Positions 1 to 7,241 of a DNA stretch of 25,379 nt are shown here, piece by piece. Below the pieces are notes generated by a model that saw only the letters and a list, made by a program, of their open reading frames with translations, was not told where the DNA came from and made no database searches. Every line of letters starts with the position of its first letter. Positions within the stretch are counted from its first letter, which is position 1. Position numbers and translations under genes: made by a program. The stretch covers positions 2,144-27,522 of the forward strand of contig NZAF01000017.1 of the NCBI GenBank assembly GCA_002686115.1, in the 5' to 3' direction. Origin of the DNA: Halobacteriovorax sp. Its GTDB lineage: Bacteria; Bdellovibrionota; Bacteriovoracia; Bacteriovoracales; Bacteriovoracaceae.

Positions 1-2
1 CC

Positions 3-98
3 GTTATACTAGATATTGTTGTGAATGATGGCTACCTTACAAGATCAGAAGGTATAGGAGCAGCCATCATATTTATTAGTATGAGGCTGCTCAGATAA
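3..98 (+). CDS. Possible 3' end of a gene cut by the window edge
   Basis: The third forward frame is open from the left edge to a TAA at 96-98, giving 31 residues that end in ISMRLLR. It would end two bases before the stop of the opposing lipoprotein gene, an arrangement seen elsewhere in this window. There is no recognisable domain. An open frame this short can arise by chance in AT-rich DNA, and a hairpin lies within it, so it may equally be untranslated 3' sequence. Confidence 0.3.
   Translation, partial: VILDIVVNDGYLTRSEGIGAAIIFISMRLLR
58..92. terminator. Hairpin between convergent genes, possible terminator
   Basis: GAGCAGCC at 58-65 pairs perfectly with GGCTGCTC at 85-92, and TCATA pairs with TATGA inside after one bulged A. 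The stem sits just past the stop of the minus-strand lipoprotein gene. Neither side has a convincing T-run, so it may stabilise or attenuate a transcript rather than act as a classical intrinsic terminator. Confidence 0.4.
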
Positions 99-100
99 TA

Positions 101-1843
101 CTATTGAATATTTCTCATGATTTTTTCAAACTTATTAATTTTTTTAAACATTTGGTCATATGAGTAACCATTTACATAAACAACTTTAAGAGCTGAATTT
201 GGCTTTACTGCTTCAAAGAGACCTTTATTTTCCTGGCCTATCGTCGTATGCGAATTCATTCCTAAGACACTCAAGCTAAAGTTTCCAACAATGTCACTAA
301 CTAGTGTCTCTGATAATTCATCATATAGTTCTTTTTCCTTAAATGCACTATCTAAAATCTCTAATGCAATTCTTGCATCATGAGATGTCGCAATATCGTT
401 GAGACCATACTTAACAGAGAGAATTTCTCTAGAAACATCAGACTTTGCTAATCCTTTAACAGCGTTTTTTACATTAGAAAGATAGGCTTTTGAGTATTCT
501 TCTGGCTCTTCAGTGATAAATTGTACAAGAGCAGGCACAAGCTCTGGTGTATCAACATCCGTATTTGCTGCAACATACAAAGTATTTGATAACTCATTAC
601 CAGAAATCTCTTCTTTCTTTGCAATTCTTCTTAAGTTATTTTTAATAACTGAATCGATAATATGATTATCAATAAAGTTACCAAAATCTTTTCCATGATC
701 TTTATAAGTCTTATTAAAGTCTATACTTTCAAATGCCTTAAGAACTTCTTTGACATACTCGTCTTTATTTTGTGTCATAAGCTCTACTAAAACATCGTTT
801 CTTCTTTCACTATCAGAAAAAGTACCAACACTTGAAATAATTTCTTTAACAAGTTTAGGATTTATGCTTTGAAAATATTTACTCATTCCTTTAGTATCTA
901 CATCATGAAATTTTGCATATGAGATGACATCAAATGCAAAATAGAAAATTGCATTCTTATCAAGAGCAAGCATATCATCAAAAATCAAACTTGATTCATA
1001 GTCATTCTTTTTTAATTCCTGAATAATTATTTCTAATTGGGCATCTACTTGTGCTGGAACAAGAGCACTTTCTCTATCGACATAAGAAAGAACATTCTCT
1101 CTAAGTGCCTTCATCTTAAATTCTCTTTCAATTTCACTAAAGTCAAAATCAATCTCTTCAGCTGCTGAATATACAAGTTCACTGTTATGATTCTTCATCG
1201 CCATTAACTTAGTGATGACTTTATCTTTTTCAAGAATCCCATCTTTTGATGTTGGGTACCCAAGTGCGATAAATTTTTCGATATTAGACTTTGCTTCAAG
1301 TTTAATTTCAATATCTTTTTGTAAAGAATCTTCAATATCTACAACAACATCTAAGAGCTGTCCTTCTAGAGCTTTATCAATTTTCTTATTAACTTTTTCT
1401 CTGTGCTTAGAGTCATCAATTTTTAATTCTACTCTTTCTTCATCAGAACCTTCTTGTTCTTCATCCTGATCAACACCTTGAAGATTATCATTTTCATTCT
1501 CCACATCGACAACCTGAACTTTAGATGTATCCTCTGATGAGATACTATCTTTAATCTGCTCATTTTCTTCTTTATCAGATAAATCTCTCTCTTTTCTTGC
1601 TTCTTCCTTAGCTTTAGCAATTTCATTAGAGTCTTGCTCAATTTCCTCTTCTGTCTTTTGAGAAGCTTCTGACTCATCCACTTTAGATTCAACAGCTTCT
1701 GTACTGACTTCCTGACTCTGTTCTTGATCAACATTCTCTGACTGGTAATCTACAGTGTTGATCTTATCATCACTACACGACACCGCCGCCAATAAAAAAG
1801 ACATTAGTAAAATTTTTGATTTCACTTGTTTTGTAACTTTCAC
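101..1843 (-). CDS. Large acidic lipoprotein of unknown function
   Basis: This 580-residue protein starts at GTG with a good AAGGAG site five bases upstream. The N-terminus has several lysines, a hydrophobic stretch (about 11-21) and a lipobox ending A-V-S-C at Cys23, so it should be lipid-anchored after signal peptidase II cleavage. Residues about 24-145 form a very acidic, low-complexity linker rich in Glu, Asp, Ser and Gln. The rest, about 146-580, looks mostly alpha-helical with no motif I can name; HEAT-like helical repeats are possible but unproven. The long acidic tether would hold the helical part away from the membrane, which fits an outer-membrane or periplasmic scaffold in a salt-adapted organism. 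I do not recognise a family. It is transcribed alone, with its promoter in the AT-rich gap upstream. Confidence 0.85.
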   Translation of the reverse strand: MKVTKQVKSKILLMSFLLAAVSCSDDKINTVDYQSENVDQEQSQEVSTEAVESKVDESEASQKTEEEIEQDSNEIAKAKEEARKERDLSDKEENEQIKDSISSEDTSKVQVVDVENENDNLQGVDQDEEQEGSDEERVELKIDDSKHREKVNKKIDKALEGQLLDVVVDIEDSLQKDIEIKLEAKSNIEKFIALGYPTSKDGILEKDKVITKLMAMKNHNSELVYSAAEEIDFDFSEIEREFKMKALRENVLSYVDRESALVPAQVDAQLEIIIQELKKNDYESSLIFDDMLALDKNAIFYFAFDVISYAKFHDVDTKGMSKYFQSINPKLVKEIISSVGTFSDSERRNDVLVELMTQNKDEYVKEVLKAFESIDFNKTYKDHGKDFGNFIDNHIIDSVIKNNLRRIAKKEEISGNELSNTLYVAANTDVDTPELVPALVQFITEEPEEYSKAYLSNVKNAVKGLAKSDVSREILSVKYGLNDIATSHDARIALEILDSAFKEKELYDELSETLVSDIVGNFSLSVLGMNSHTTIGQENKGLFEAVKPNSALKVVYVNGYSYDQMFKKINKFEKIMRNIQ

Positions 1844-2169
1844 AATTACTCCTTTTCTTTATTTTTTTATATTATTCTTTTAAAAAAATTTAAAATATAT
1901 GTTTTATAAACTTTAGAAATAGGCATAGAGAATATACAAATCAACCAAGTGATAAATAAGATTTTCCCTATAACTTTTAAAGCTCTAAAAAACAAAGTTA
2001 TTCAGTTTTCAAGGAGCAATTTCAGTGCCAATATAAAGACGCATAAATAGTTAAAAAGATATAAAAAAATACTTAATAAAGTGATGAAAAAGAGTGTCTA
2101 TATTACAGACGTATAAAGTTTAGACGATTTTGAAGTATATACTATAAACAAAAGAGGATTGAAGTATAT
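1844..2169. other. 326-bp AT-rich intergenic gap
   Basis: No convincing gene is seen here. The part next to 1843 must hold the promoter and leader of the lipoprotein gene on the minus strand, including the AAGGAG site, but A/T runs prevent a clear -35/-10 call. The far end is the 3' flank of the thioesterase gene. An 11-bp direct repeat, TTGAAGTATAT, occurs at 2130-2140 and 2159-2169; its meaning is unknown. Confidence 0.6.
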
Positions 2170-2574
2170 TTATTCTATTATTGGATTTAAAACAACCTTT
2201 CTCTTTTCATAATCAAAGAAGATCATTCCTGTTTTTGCGCGAGCAATTTCTTTAGCGCTATTTTTTATCAGATAAAAAAAGTCAAAGCCATATTTATGCT
2301 GATCTTCTATATAGAGATCGACTGTTAAGACGTCTCCATGAAAGGCTTCATTCTTAAATACAATGGCGGCATCAGATTGAATGAGGGACTTTCCATGAAA
2401 TGAAAGCTCACTCATCTTTAATGAATTCATGTAGCGAAGCCTTATTTCTTGGCAAATCGTTAAAATAGCATCATTACCCATGTGGCCTCCATAGTTGATG
2501 AAATTAATCGTTAGAGGCATTTCACTTGAATAAACTTTCTCACTCTCCGGTAGGGCCAATTTAATTCGCGCCAT
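2170..2574 (-). CDS. Hotdog-fold acyl-CoA thioesterase family protein
   Basis: At 134 residues this has the usual length of a single-domain 4HBT-type hotdog thioesterase, which hydrolyses acyl-CoA or related thioesters in the cytoplasm. The N-terminal part carries the motif NYGGHMGND at residues 27-35, followed by a long central helix (about 36-50) and beta strands, as in this superfamily. The Asp of the classical DxDxxGH motif is Asn27 here. The NYGxHxGND form recurs in a subfamily I know from other proteobacteria, so this is probably a subfamily trait rather than a loss of function. The ATG is preceded by GAGGAGA seven bases upstream. It is divergent from the rudS-like gene across an 84-bp gap that holds a candidate operator. 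The substrate is unknown. Confidence 0.85.
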   Translation of the reverse strand: MARIKLALPESEKVYSSEMPLTINFINYGGHMGNDAILTICQEIRLRYMNSLKMSELSFHGKSLIQSDAAIVFKNEAFHGDVLTVDLYIEDQHKYGFDFFYLIKNSAKEIARAKTGMIFFDYEKRKVVLNPIIE

Positions 2575-2606
2575 TTAAAATCTCCTCATTGGTAAACGAT
2601 TTAAAA

Positions 2607-2631
2607 TCATCAAGTATTTCTGGCTTGATGA
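2607..2631. promoter_or_regulatory. Inverted repeat, candidate operator between divergent genes
   Basis: TCATCAAG (2607-2614) and CTTGATGA (2624-2631) form a perfect 8-bp inverted repeat with a 9-base spacer, the geometry of a dimeric regulator site. The right arm covers the proposed -35 (TTGATG) of the rudS-like gene, so a bound protein could block RNA polymerase. No regulator gene is adjacent. Confidence 0.45.
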
Positions 2632-2652
2632 ATACTATTTATCATCTATACT
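2625..2652 (+). promoter_or_regulatory. Candidate leaderless promoter of the rudS-like gene
   Basis: TTGATG (2625-2630), a 16-base spacer and TATACT (2647-2652). The -10 ends six bases before ATG 2659, which would place transcription start at or next to the A of the start codon. There is no Shine-Dalgarno sequence before this ATG, which fits a leaderless mRNA. Confidence 0.5.
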
Positions 2653-2658
2653 TTACCT

Positions 2659-3618
2659 ATGAATAATCAAAGCAACAAACCAAAAATTGGAATTAGTGGA
2701 TGTCTTCTAGGTGAAAAGGTCAGATATGACGGTGGTCACTTTATGGATAAGTGGATCGCTAATCAGCTATCAAAGTATGTCGACTTTCACCCTATTTGCC
2801 CTGAGATGATGATGGGGCTTGGTAGTCCAAGAGAAATTCTAAGAGTCACTCATGATCCAGAAACGGGAGAGAGAAGACTTATTGAGACAAAGAGTAAGAT
2901 TGACCATACTGAAAGCATTCATGAAGCTTCAAAGAAAATTATCTCAAGTCTTCCAATTCTTGATGGATTTATACTTGCTAGGAAGTCTCCAAGTTGTGGT
3001 GTAATCACAGCAAAACATTATAATGCAAAGACGGGTTATGCAGATGAAAGAGGAGCAGGTCTTTTTTCAGCAAAACTTTTAGAGAATGATTATCAATTCC
3101 CTATCATTGATAGTGGTCTTTTATTTGAAAATGATTACAAAGACCTCTTTATGAGACAAGTCTTTGCTCATTTTGAACTTAGAAATCTTGAAAGAAAGAC
3201 TTCTAAACTTCAAGCTTTTCATGCTGCCTATAAGTACCTTCTAATGGAGCATCAGCCAGCAAAATTAAAAGAGCTTGGACAAATTGCCTCTCAAACAAAG
3301 AATATCGATGAGCAATTTGATGAATACTCAGATCTCTTTATGAAAACCATAAAAGAAAATAAGCCTAATAAGAAAAAAAGAATAAATGTTTACCAGCACC
3401 TACTAGGCTATTTCAAAAAAGACCTCACTTCTAAAGAAAAAGAGAATCTTTTAAAGAAGATGGATGGTTATAGAGATCACAGAATTAGCTATCAAACTCT
3501 TTTAGAATTAGTGGACTTCCTTGTAGATGGTCATATTGATCATAACTCAAAGGCCTATTTAAAGACGCAAAAGATCTTTGAGCCCTACCCTAAAGAATTA
3601 AGCCCGTACAAATTCTAG
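2659..3618 (+). CDS. rudS: RudS-like tRNA 4-thiouridine desulfidase (DUF523 + DUF1722)
   Basis: The 319-residue protein has two domains. Residues about 7-155 are DUF523 (TudS family), with GISGCLLG near the start, VRYDGG, and SPSCGV at 110-115. Its cysteines C15, C47 and C113 match the three that hold a [4Fe-4S] cluster in TudS, where the fourth iron binds the sulfur being removed. Residues about 160-310 are DUF1722 (YbgA family). This fusion is the architecture of RudS, reported to convert 4-thiouridine in tRNA back to uridine. What I see is the architecture and the cluster cysteines; s4U as substrate is inferred from family and context. The next two genes on the same strand are a cysteine desulfurase and ThiI, which makes s4U. 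Related YbgA genes often sit beside photolyase, and s4U is a near-UV sensor. An alternative is action on free thiopyrimidines. Confidence 0.8.
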   Translation: MNNQSNKPKIGISGCLLGEKVRYDGGHFMDKWIANQLSKYVDFHPICPEMMMGLGSPREILRVTHDPETGERRLIETKSKIDHTESIHEASKKIISSLPILDGFILARKSPSCGVITAKHYNAKTGYADERGAGLFSAKLLENDYQFPIIDSGLLFENDYKDLFMRQVFAHFELRNLERKTSKLQAFHAAYKYLLMEHQPAKLKELGQIASQTKNIDEQFDEYSDLFMKTIKENKPNKKKRINVYQHLLGYFKKDLTSKEKENLLKKMDGYRDHRISYQTLLELVDFLVDGHIDHNSKAYLKTQKIFEPYPKELSPYKF

Positions 3619-3670
3619 ACCTGTAAAAACAACATAGTCTTTTGCTTCAAAGCTCTATCAATAGTAAAAA

Positions 3671-3695
3671 TGTCTAATTAACTTTTTATTAGACA
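3671..3695. promoter_or_regulatory. Perfect 8-bp inverted repeat before the cysteine desulfurase gene
   Basis: TGTCTAAT (3671-3678) and ATTAGACA (3688-3695) flank a 9-base T-rich loop, 22 bases upstream of the desulfurase ATG. It is not followed by a T-run, so a simple terminator for the rudS-like gene is unlikely. It could be an operator or an mRNA processing hairpin that separates eraser from writer expression. Confidence 0.4.
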
Positions 3696-3717
3696 AGAAT
3701 ACTTCAGTAGAGACGAT

Positions 3718-4815
3718 ATGCTTTATTTTGATCACGCAGCAACCACACCTATTTATCCGGAGGTGATTTCACTTCTAAACCTTAGTTTTTCTGAAGACTT
3801 CGCCAATCCAGCTTCTCAGCACCGTCTTGGAAAAGAGATGGCAAAGAAAATAGATCTTGCAAGAAGTAGTATCCTAAAGGCATTAGATGCTAATACGAAT
3901 AAATATCAAGTAGTCTTTACTTCTTCTGCTACTGAATCAAATAATCAGGTCATTAAAAGTTTTAATAAAGACAGAATCCTACACTACTTAAGTGATCATC
4001 CTAGTGTAACAAATTGCTTTAAAGAGCAGGGTCTTCATTTAAATGATAGTGAGAACCTCATTGAAAGAGTAAGTGATGAGACAGAGCTTGTTATTTTAAG
4101 CCATGTTAATTCGCAATCCGGTCAAATAAGAGATGTTAATCGAATCGCGAAACATTTAAAGGAAATTAATCCAAAGGTACGTGTCTTAGTAGACTCTGCA
4201 CAGGGTATTGGAAAAGTTCCACTTTCATTAAAAGATGAAAGTATAGACTATCTGGTCATGGCAGCTCATAAAATCGGTGGACCAAGGGGAATTGCAGCTC
4301 TTATTACAAGAATAGATGCTCCTTTAAAGCCACTTTTAAATGGTGGTGGTCATGAATTAAATGTACGGGCTTCGACACCATCTACGCCTCTTATTCTAGG
4401 ACTAGAAAAAGCTATTCAAATTTCTCTAGAAAACATTGATGAGAAACTAGAGAAGATGACTATAAAGAGTCAAAGACTTAAGGAGGAATTAAGAAGTATT
4501 CATCCGAATATAGATTTTCCTTTTGGAAGTGCTGAGGTCTCTCCTTACATCAATACAATGACATTCAAGGGGCTACCAAGTGATGTCTTATTAAGAACAC
4601 TAGAGAGTAAGAAAGTTTATGTCTCGTCTTCTACGGCATGTTCTTCTAAAGTAAAAGTTAAAAATAAGATGCTTCTAGGCCTTGGATTAAAAGAGGACAT
4701 TCAAAAAAATGTCTTAAGAATTTCTATGTGTCAAAAGACGACAGATGATGAACTAAATGAATTCCTCTCACTATTTAAAGAAGCCGTTGAAGAACTCTCT
4801 TTTCTAATAAAATAA
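3718..4815 (+). CDS. Cysteine desulfurase (NifS/IscS family), likely sulfur donor to ThiI
   Basis: This 365-residue class V aminotransferase-fold enzyme takes sulfur from L-cysteine as an enzyme persulfide, using PLP. It begins with the family's MLYFDHAATTP. Other landmarks are TSSATESNN at 68-76, VDSAQGIGK at 158-166 with the PLP-contacting Asp159 and Gln162, AAHKIGGPRG with the Schiff-base Lys185, and the active-site loop SSSTACSS with catalytic Cys308. It is about 40 residues shorter than E. coli IscS and resembles the dedicated NifZ-type desulfurase that serves ThiI in Bacillus. ThiI begins 10 bases after its stop, so the two are almost certainly co-transcribed and co-functional. The Shine-Dalgarno site is weak, and the start was chosen because MxYFDHAAT is the standard family N-terminus. 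Confidence 0.93.
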   Translation: MLYFDHAATTPIYPEVISLLNLSFSEDFANPASQHRLGKEMAKKIDLARSSILKALDANTNKYQVVFTSSATESNNQVIKSFNKDRILHYLSDHPSVTNCFKEQGLHLNDSENLIERVSDETELVILSHVNSQSGQIRDVNRIAKHLKEINPKVRVLVDSAQGIGKVPLSLKDESIDYLVMAAHKIGGPRGIAALITRIDAPLKPLLNGGGHELNVRASTPSTPLILGLEKAIQISLENIDEKLEKMTIKSQRLKEELRSIHPNIDFPFGSAEVSPYINTMTFKGLPSDVLLRTLESKKVYVSSSTACSSKVKVKNKMLLGLGLKEDIQKNVLRISMCQKTTDDELNEFLSLFKEAVEELSFLIK

Positions 4816-4825
4816 GGTAATAAAA

Positions 4826-6025
4826 ATGCAAGATTATAAAGACCTCGTTGTAATTGTCGATGAATCCTGGCTAAAGGGAAAGAACAGAAAGACTTATTAT
4901 ACAACTTTACAAGCAAATATGCGTAAGGTGATTAAACACTACTATGAAAGCCCTTTTGAAATTAAAAATGAACAGCAACGCTTTGTCATAAAAGGAAAAG
5001 AGACATTTACAGAGGAGCTTATTTTAAGACTGTGTAAAACTCCAGGAATCAACTCTATTCTTCCTATCTTAAAAGGAAGTCTTGATCTTGATGAAGTTTC
5101 TCAAACAATAATTGAAAGTCTTAAATCACAAGAAGACATTAAAACTTTTAAGATTAGATCAAAGAGAGTTGATAAACGCTACCCTATCATTAGTGATCAA
5201 ATTAATAGATTAGTTGCTGGAAAAATTCTTGAACAGACTGACAAGAAAGTAGATATTAGAAATCCCGATATCTATATTGATATAAAAATCATGAATGACT
5301 ATAGCTACTTTTCTTTTAAAAGATATAAAGCTGTCGGTGGATTTCCTATTGGTACAAATGGAAGCGTTGTCACACTTTTAAGTGGAGGCCTTGATTCACC
5401 AGTTGCTAGTTATATGATGGCAAAAAGAGGATCAAAACAACACTTTGTCTTCTTTCACGCCTACCCTTATGTTGGAGATGAAGTCAAAGAGAAGATTTTA
5501 AAACTTATGACAAAGCTCTCTCTATATCAAAATGGGACGGCCCTATACATTGTTCCATTTGGAGAAGTGCAAAACTATATTGCTAAACACTGTGATGAAA
5601 ATTATAGAACACTTCTCTTTAGAAAATATATGATGGATATCGCTAGTATGATAGGCGATCAATTAAACGCTCAAGCCATTCTAATGGGAGATGCTCTAGG
5701 ACAAGTATCAAGTCAGACGATTTTTAATATGAGTGCACTTGATAGACATTCAAAGAAAATGGTCCTTAGACCCTTAGTTGGATTTAATAAAATTGAAGTC
5801 ATTAATCTTGCTAAAGAAATTGAAACCTTTGATATCTCAAGTGAACCACATGACGATGCATGTGCCTTATTCGCTCCTAAACACCCTATTTTAAAGCCAA
5901 ATACTAAGTACCTTGATTCATTTCTTGAAGAGCATAAATGCGAGGACTTGTTAGAAAAGGCAGTCGAAGATAGTGAAATTCATATATTTAATGTCAGAGG
6001 TGACAATATAAGAAGAAAAGTATAA
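4826..6025 (+). CDS. thiI: ThiI, tRNA 4-thiouridine synthase (short form without rhodanese domain)
   Basis: The 399-residue protein has the N-terminal ferredoxin-like and THUMP domains (about 1-165) that bind tRNA, then a PP-loop ATPase domain with LLSGGLDSPVAS at 184-195 (S186, D190). Further family motifs are MGDALGQVSSQT (287-298), RPLVGFNK (315-322) and DDACALFAPKHP (343-354), whose Cys346 corresponds to the conserved PP-loop-domain cysteine. ThiI adenylates U8 of tRNA and installs sulfur to give s4U; in some bacteria it also serves thiamin thiazole synthesis. E. coli ThiI has about 80 more residues forming a rhodanese domain that relays sulfur from IscS. That domain is absent here, as in Bacillus ThiI, so the adjacent desulfurase probably delivers persulfide directly. 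AAGG lies upstream of the ATG. Confidence 0.97.
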   Translation: MQDYKDLVVIVDESWLKGKNRKTYYTTLQANMRKVIKHYYESPFEIKNEQQRFVIKGKETFTEELILRLCKTPGINSILPILKGSLDLDEVSQTIIESLKSQEDIKTFKIRSKRVDKRYPIISDQINRLVAGKILEQTDKKVDIRNPDIYIDIKIMNDYSYFSFKRYKAVGGFPIGTNGSVVTLLSGGLDSPVASYMMAKRGSKQHFVFFHAYPYVGDEVKEKILKLMTKLSLYQNGTALYIVPFGEVQNYIAKHCDENYRTLLFRKYMMDIASMIGDQLNAQAILMGDALGQVSSQTIFNMSALDRHSKKMVLRPLVGFNKIEVINLAKEIETFDISSEPHDDACALFAPKHPILKPNTKYLDSFLEEHKCEDLLEKAVEDSEIHIFNVRGDNIRRKV

Positions 6026-6026
6026 T
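6000..6026 (+). promoter_or_regulatory. Candidate promoter of the trypsin-like protease gene
   Basis: GTGACA (6000-6005), a 15-base spacer and a perfect TATAAT (6021-6026) lie over the end of thiI, nine bases before ATG 6036. This would give a leader of only a few bases. There is no Shine-Dalgarno sequence. The short spacer keeps confidence low. Confidence 0.35.
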
Positions 6027-6035
6027 TATTATTTC

Positions 6036-6770
6036 ATGCTAGAAATTATCACCTTAACAACTTTACTCAATACAAACTTTGATAAAACACTTTGTCATGA
6101 AAAGGATCAAAGAGTTTCATCTGACAAAACTCCAATCGCTAGAGCTTTGCCAAGTAAAAATGGAAAGATTGGAAGAAGAGGTCCAACAGCTTGTACGGCT
6201 ACAATGATATCAAAAGACTGTGCAGTTTCAGCTGGTCATTGTTTTAAGAACTTAAACTTTATCGAATTCAATGTTCCACCTACAATAAATCTCAAGAATT
6301 TGGGACATCCAGATGAAGAAGATATTTATCGAGTGAATAGAAAGACTATTATTCACAAGTCTAATGGACCTGGAGATGACTGGGCGGTTTTTAAAGTTCT
6401 CCCTAATCAAGTTACTTCTAAATACCCTGGAGATGTGATGGGGTTTCTTGAAGTCGATTTTAATAAACCATCCCCTTCTTTTTTAGAAGTTACTGGCTAC
6501 GGAGCTGATCATTCACCAATCTCTGCCCACTTTACGCAGCAGACGGACCAAGGTGAACTCATAAGTATTGAAGGTTCACGCATTGGTCATACAGTTGATA
6601 CCATGGGTGGAAATTCAGGCTCTTCAATCATTGATCTATCAACTGGAAAAATAATTGGAATTCACACCCATGCAGGCTGTTCAATATCTCCTGGTTTTAA
6701 TCAGGGAACAAGCATTTTTGCTAACAATGAATTGATGAATGCTATAAAATTTTGCTTAAAGTCTGATTAA
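6036..6770 (+). CDS. Secreted trypsin-like (S1 family) serine protease
   Basis: This 244-residue protein has the chymotrypsin-fold triad: His68 in VSAGHC, Asp115 in GDDWAV and Ser194 in GGNSGSS. Cysteines C20, C53, C62, C69, C215 and C240 are all shared with the protease encoded at 22381-23178, suggesting three disulfides and an exported, oxidised protein. The two are clear paralogues along their length, including MISKxCAxSAGHC and TGKIIGIHT. The N-terminus MLEIITLTTLLNTN is hydrophobic but has a Glu and no basic residue, so it is a poor signal peptide. A stop at 6009-6011 in frame leaves no earlier ATG/GTG/TTG. It starts 10 bases after thiI but probably has its own promoter. Secreted proteases of this kind are abundant in predatory Bdellovibrionota; the target is unknown. 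The stop overlaps that of the opposing gene by 4 bases. Confidence 0.9.
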   Translation: MLEIITLTTLLNTNFDKTLCHEKDQRVSSDKTPIARALPSKNGKIGRRGPTACTATMISKDCAVSAGHCFKNLNFIEFNVPPTINLKNLGHPDEEDIYRVNRKTIIHKSNGPGDDWAVFKVLPNQVTSKYPGDVMGFLEVDFNKPSPSFLEVTGYGADHSPISAHFTQQTDQGELISIEGSRIGHTVDTMGGNSGSSIIDLSTGKIIGIHTHAGCSISPGFNQGTSIFANNELMNAIKFCLKSD

Positions 6771-7159
6771 GAAAAATTTTGCTTTTCTAAAATATCTCTC
6801 TCTTTTTCCAAGTCACGATTTTCAGCTCGCTCTTCAGTGAACTTTTCACCATATCTGGCCTTAAGTTTCTCAATATTTCTCGCCATAACAGTTTCAAATT
6901 CAATTCCAAGCTCATCACAAGCAATAGCAAGGTACCAAAAAATGTCGCCAATTTCTTCAGAAAGGTTCACTCTATCTAATTCTTTACCATAGAAAATATG
7001 TTTCTTTAGCGCGTCAAGAAACTCACCACCTTCTGTAGAAAGACCAATACCCGCATGAAGAAGTCTTTTTAAACCATTGTCATTAAGTCTTTGATTCATT
7101 CCTTCAAAATTTACTGATTCTGTTCTTGTGGCATCTGCCATATAACTCTTAGAGTCCAT
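6767..7159 (-). CDS. MazG-like nucleotide pyrophosphohydrolase
   Basis: The 130-residue all-helical protein carries the MazG/dUTPase-like metal site as STEGGEFLDALKK (E43, E46) followed by SEEIGDIFWYLA (E69, D72). Such enzymes bind Mg2+ and hydrolyse NTPs or dNTPs, often non-canonical ones, to the monophosphate and pyrophosphate, clearing damaged nucleotides in the cytoplasm. The length fits a single-domain MazG-like protein rather than two-domain MazG. The charged C-terminal tail (about 107-130) lies beyond the fold. AGGAGA precedes the ATG with good spacing. It is convergent with the protease gene; the two stop codons share a TTAA. The exact nucleotide substrate cannot be read from the sequence. 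Confidence 0.88.
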   Translation of the reverse strand: MDSKSYMADATRTESVNFEGMNQRLNDNGLKRLLHAGIGLSTEGGEFLDALKKHIFYGKELDRVNLSEEIGDIFWYLAIACDELGIEFETVMARNIEKLKARYGEKFTEERAENRDLEKERDILEKQNFS

Positions 7160-7206
7160 CTTTTCTCTCCTGTTTTGTGTGTAAGATGATTATCTCATTT
7201 TGTTAA

Positions 7207-7235
7207 TTGATCTGACAATAAATGTAGGGTATCTT
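7207..7235 (+). promoter_or_regulatory. Candidate leaderless promoter of the aldo/keto reductase gene
   Basis: TTGATC (7207-7212), a 17-base spacer and TATCTT (7230-7235), with the -10 ending six bases before ATG 7242. There is no Shine-Dalgarno sequence. The arrangement supports ATG 7242 over an upstream TTG at 7200 that would overlap the promoter. Confidence 0.45.
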
Positions 7236-7241
7236 CATAAA

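Noticed and set aside
1212..1734. Open frames of 85 codons (+) and 101 codons (-) within the lipoprotein gene
   Set aside because: They lie in other frames of a low-complexity acidic region and their products are biased Ser/Ile or Lys/Leu strings, as expected from repetitive codons. There are no start signals.
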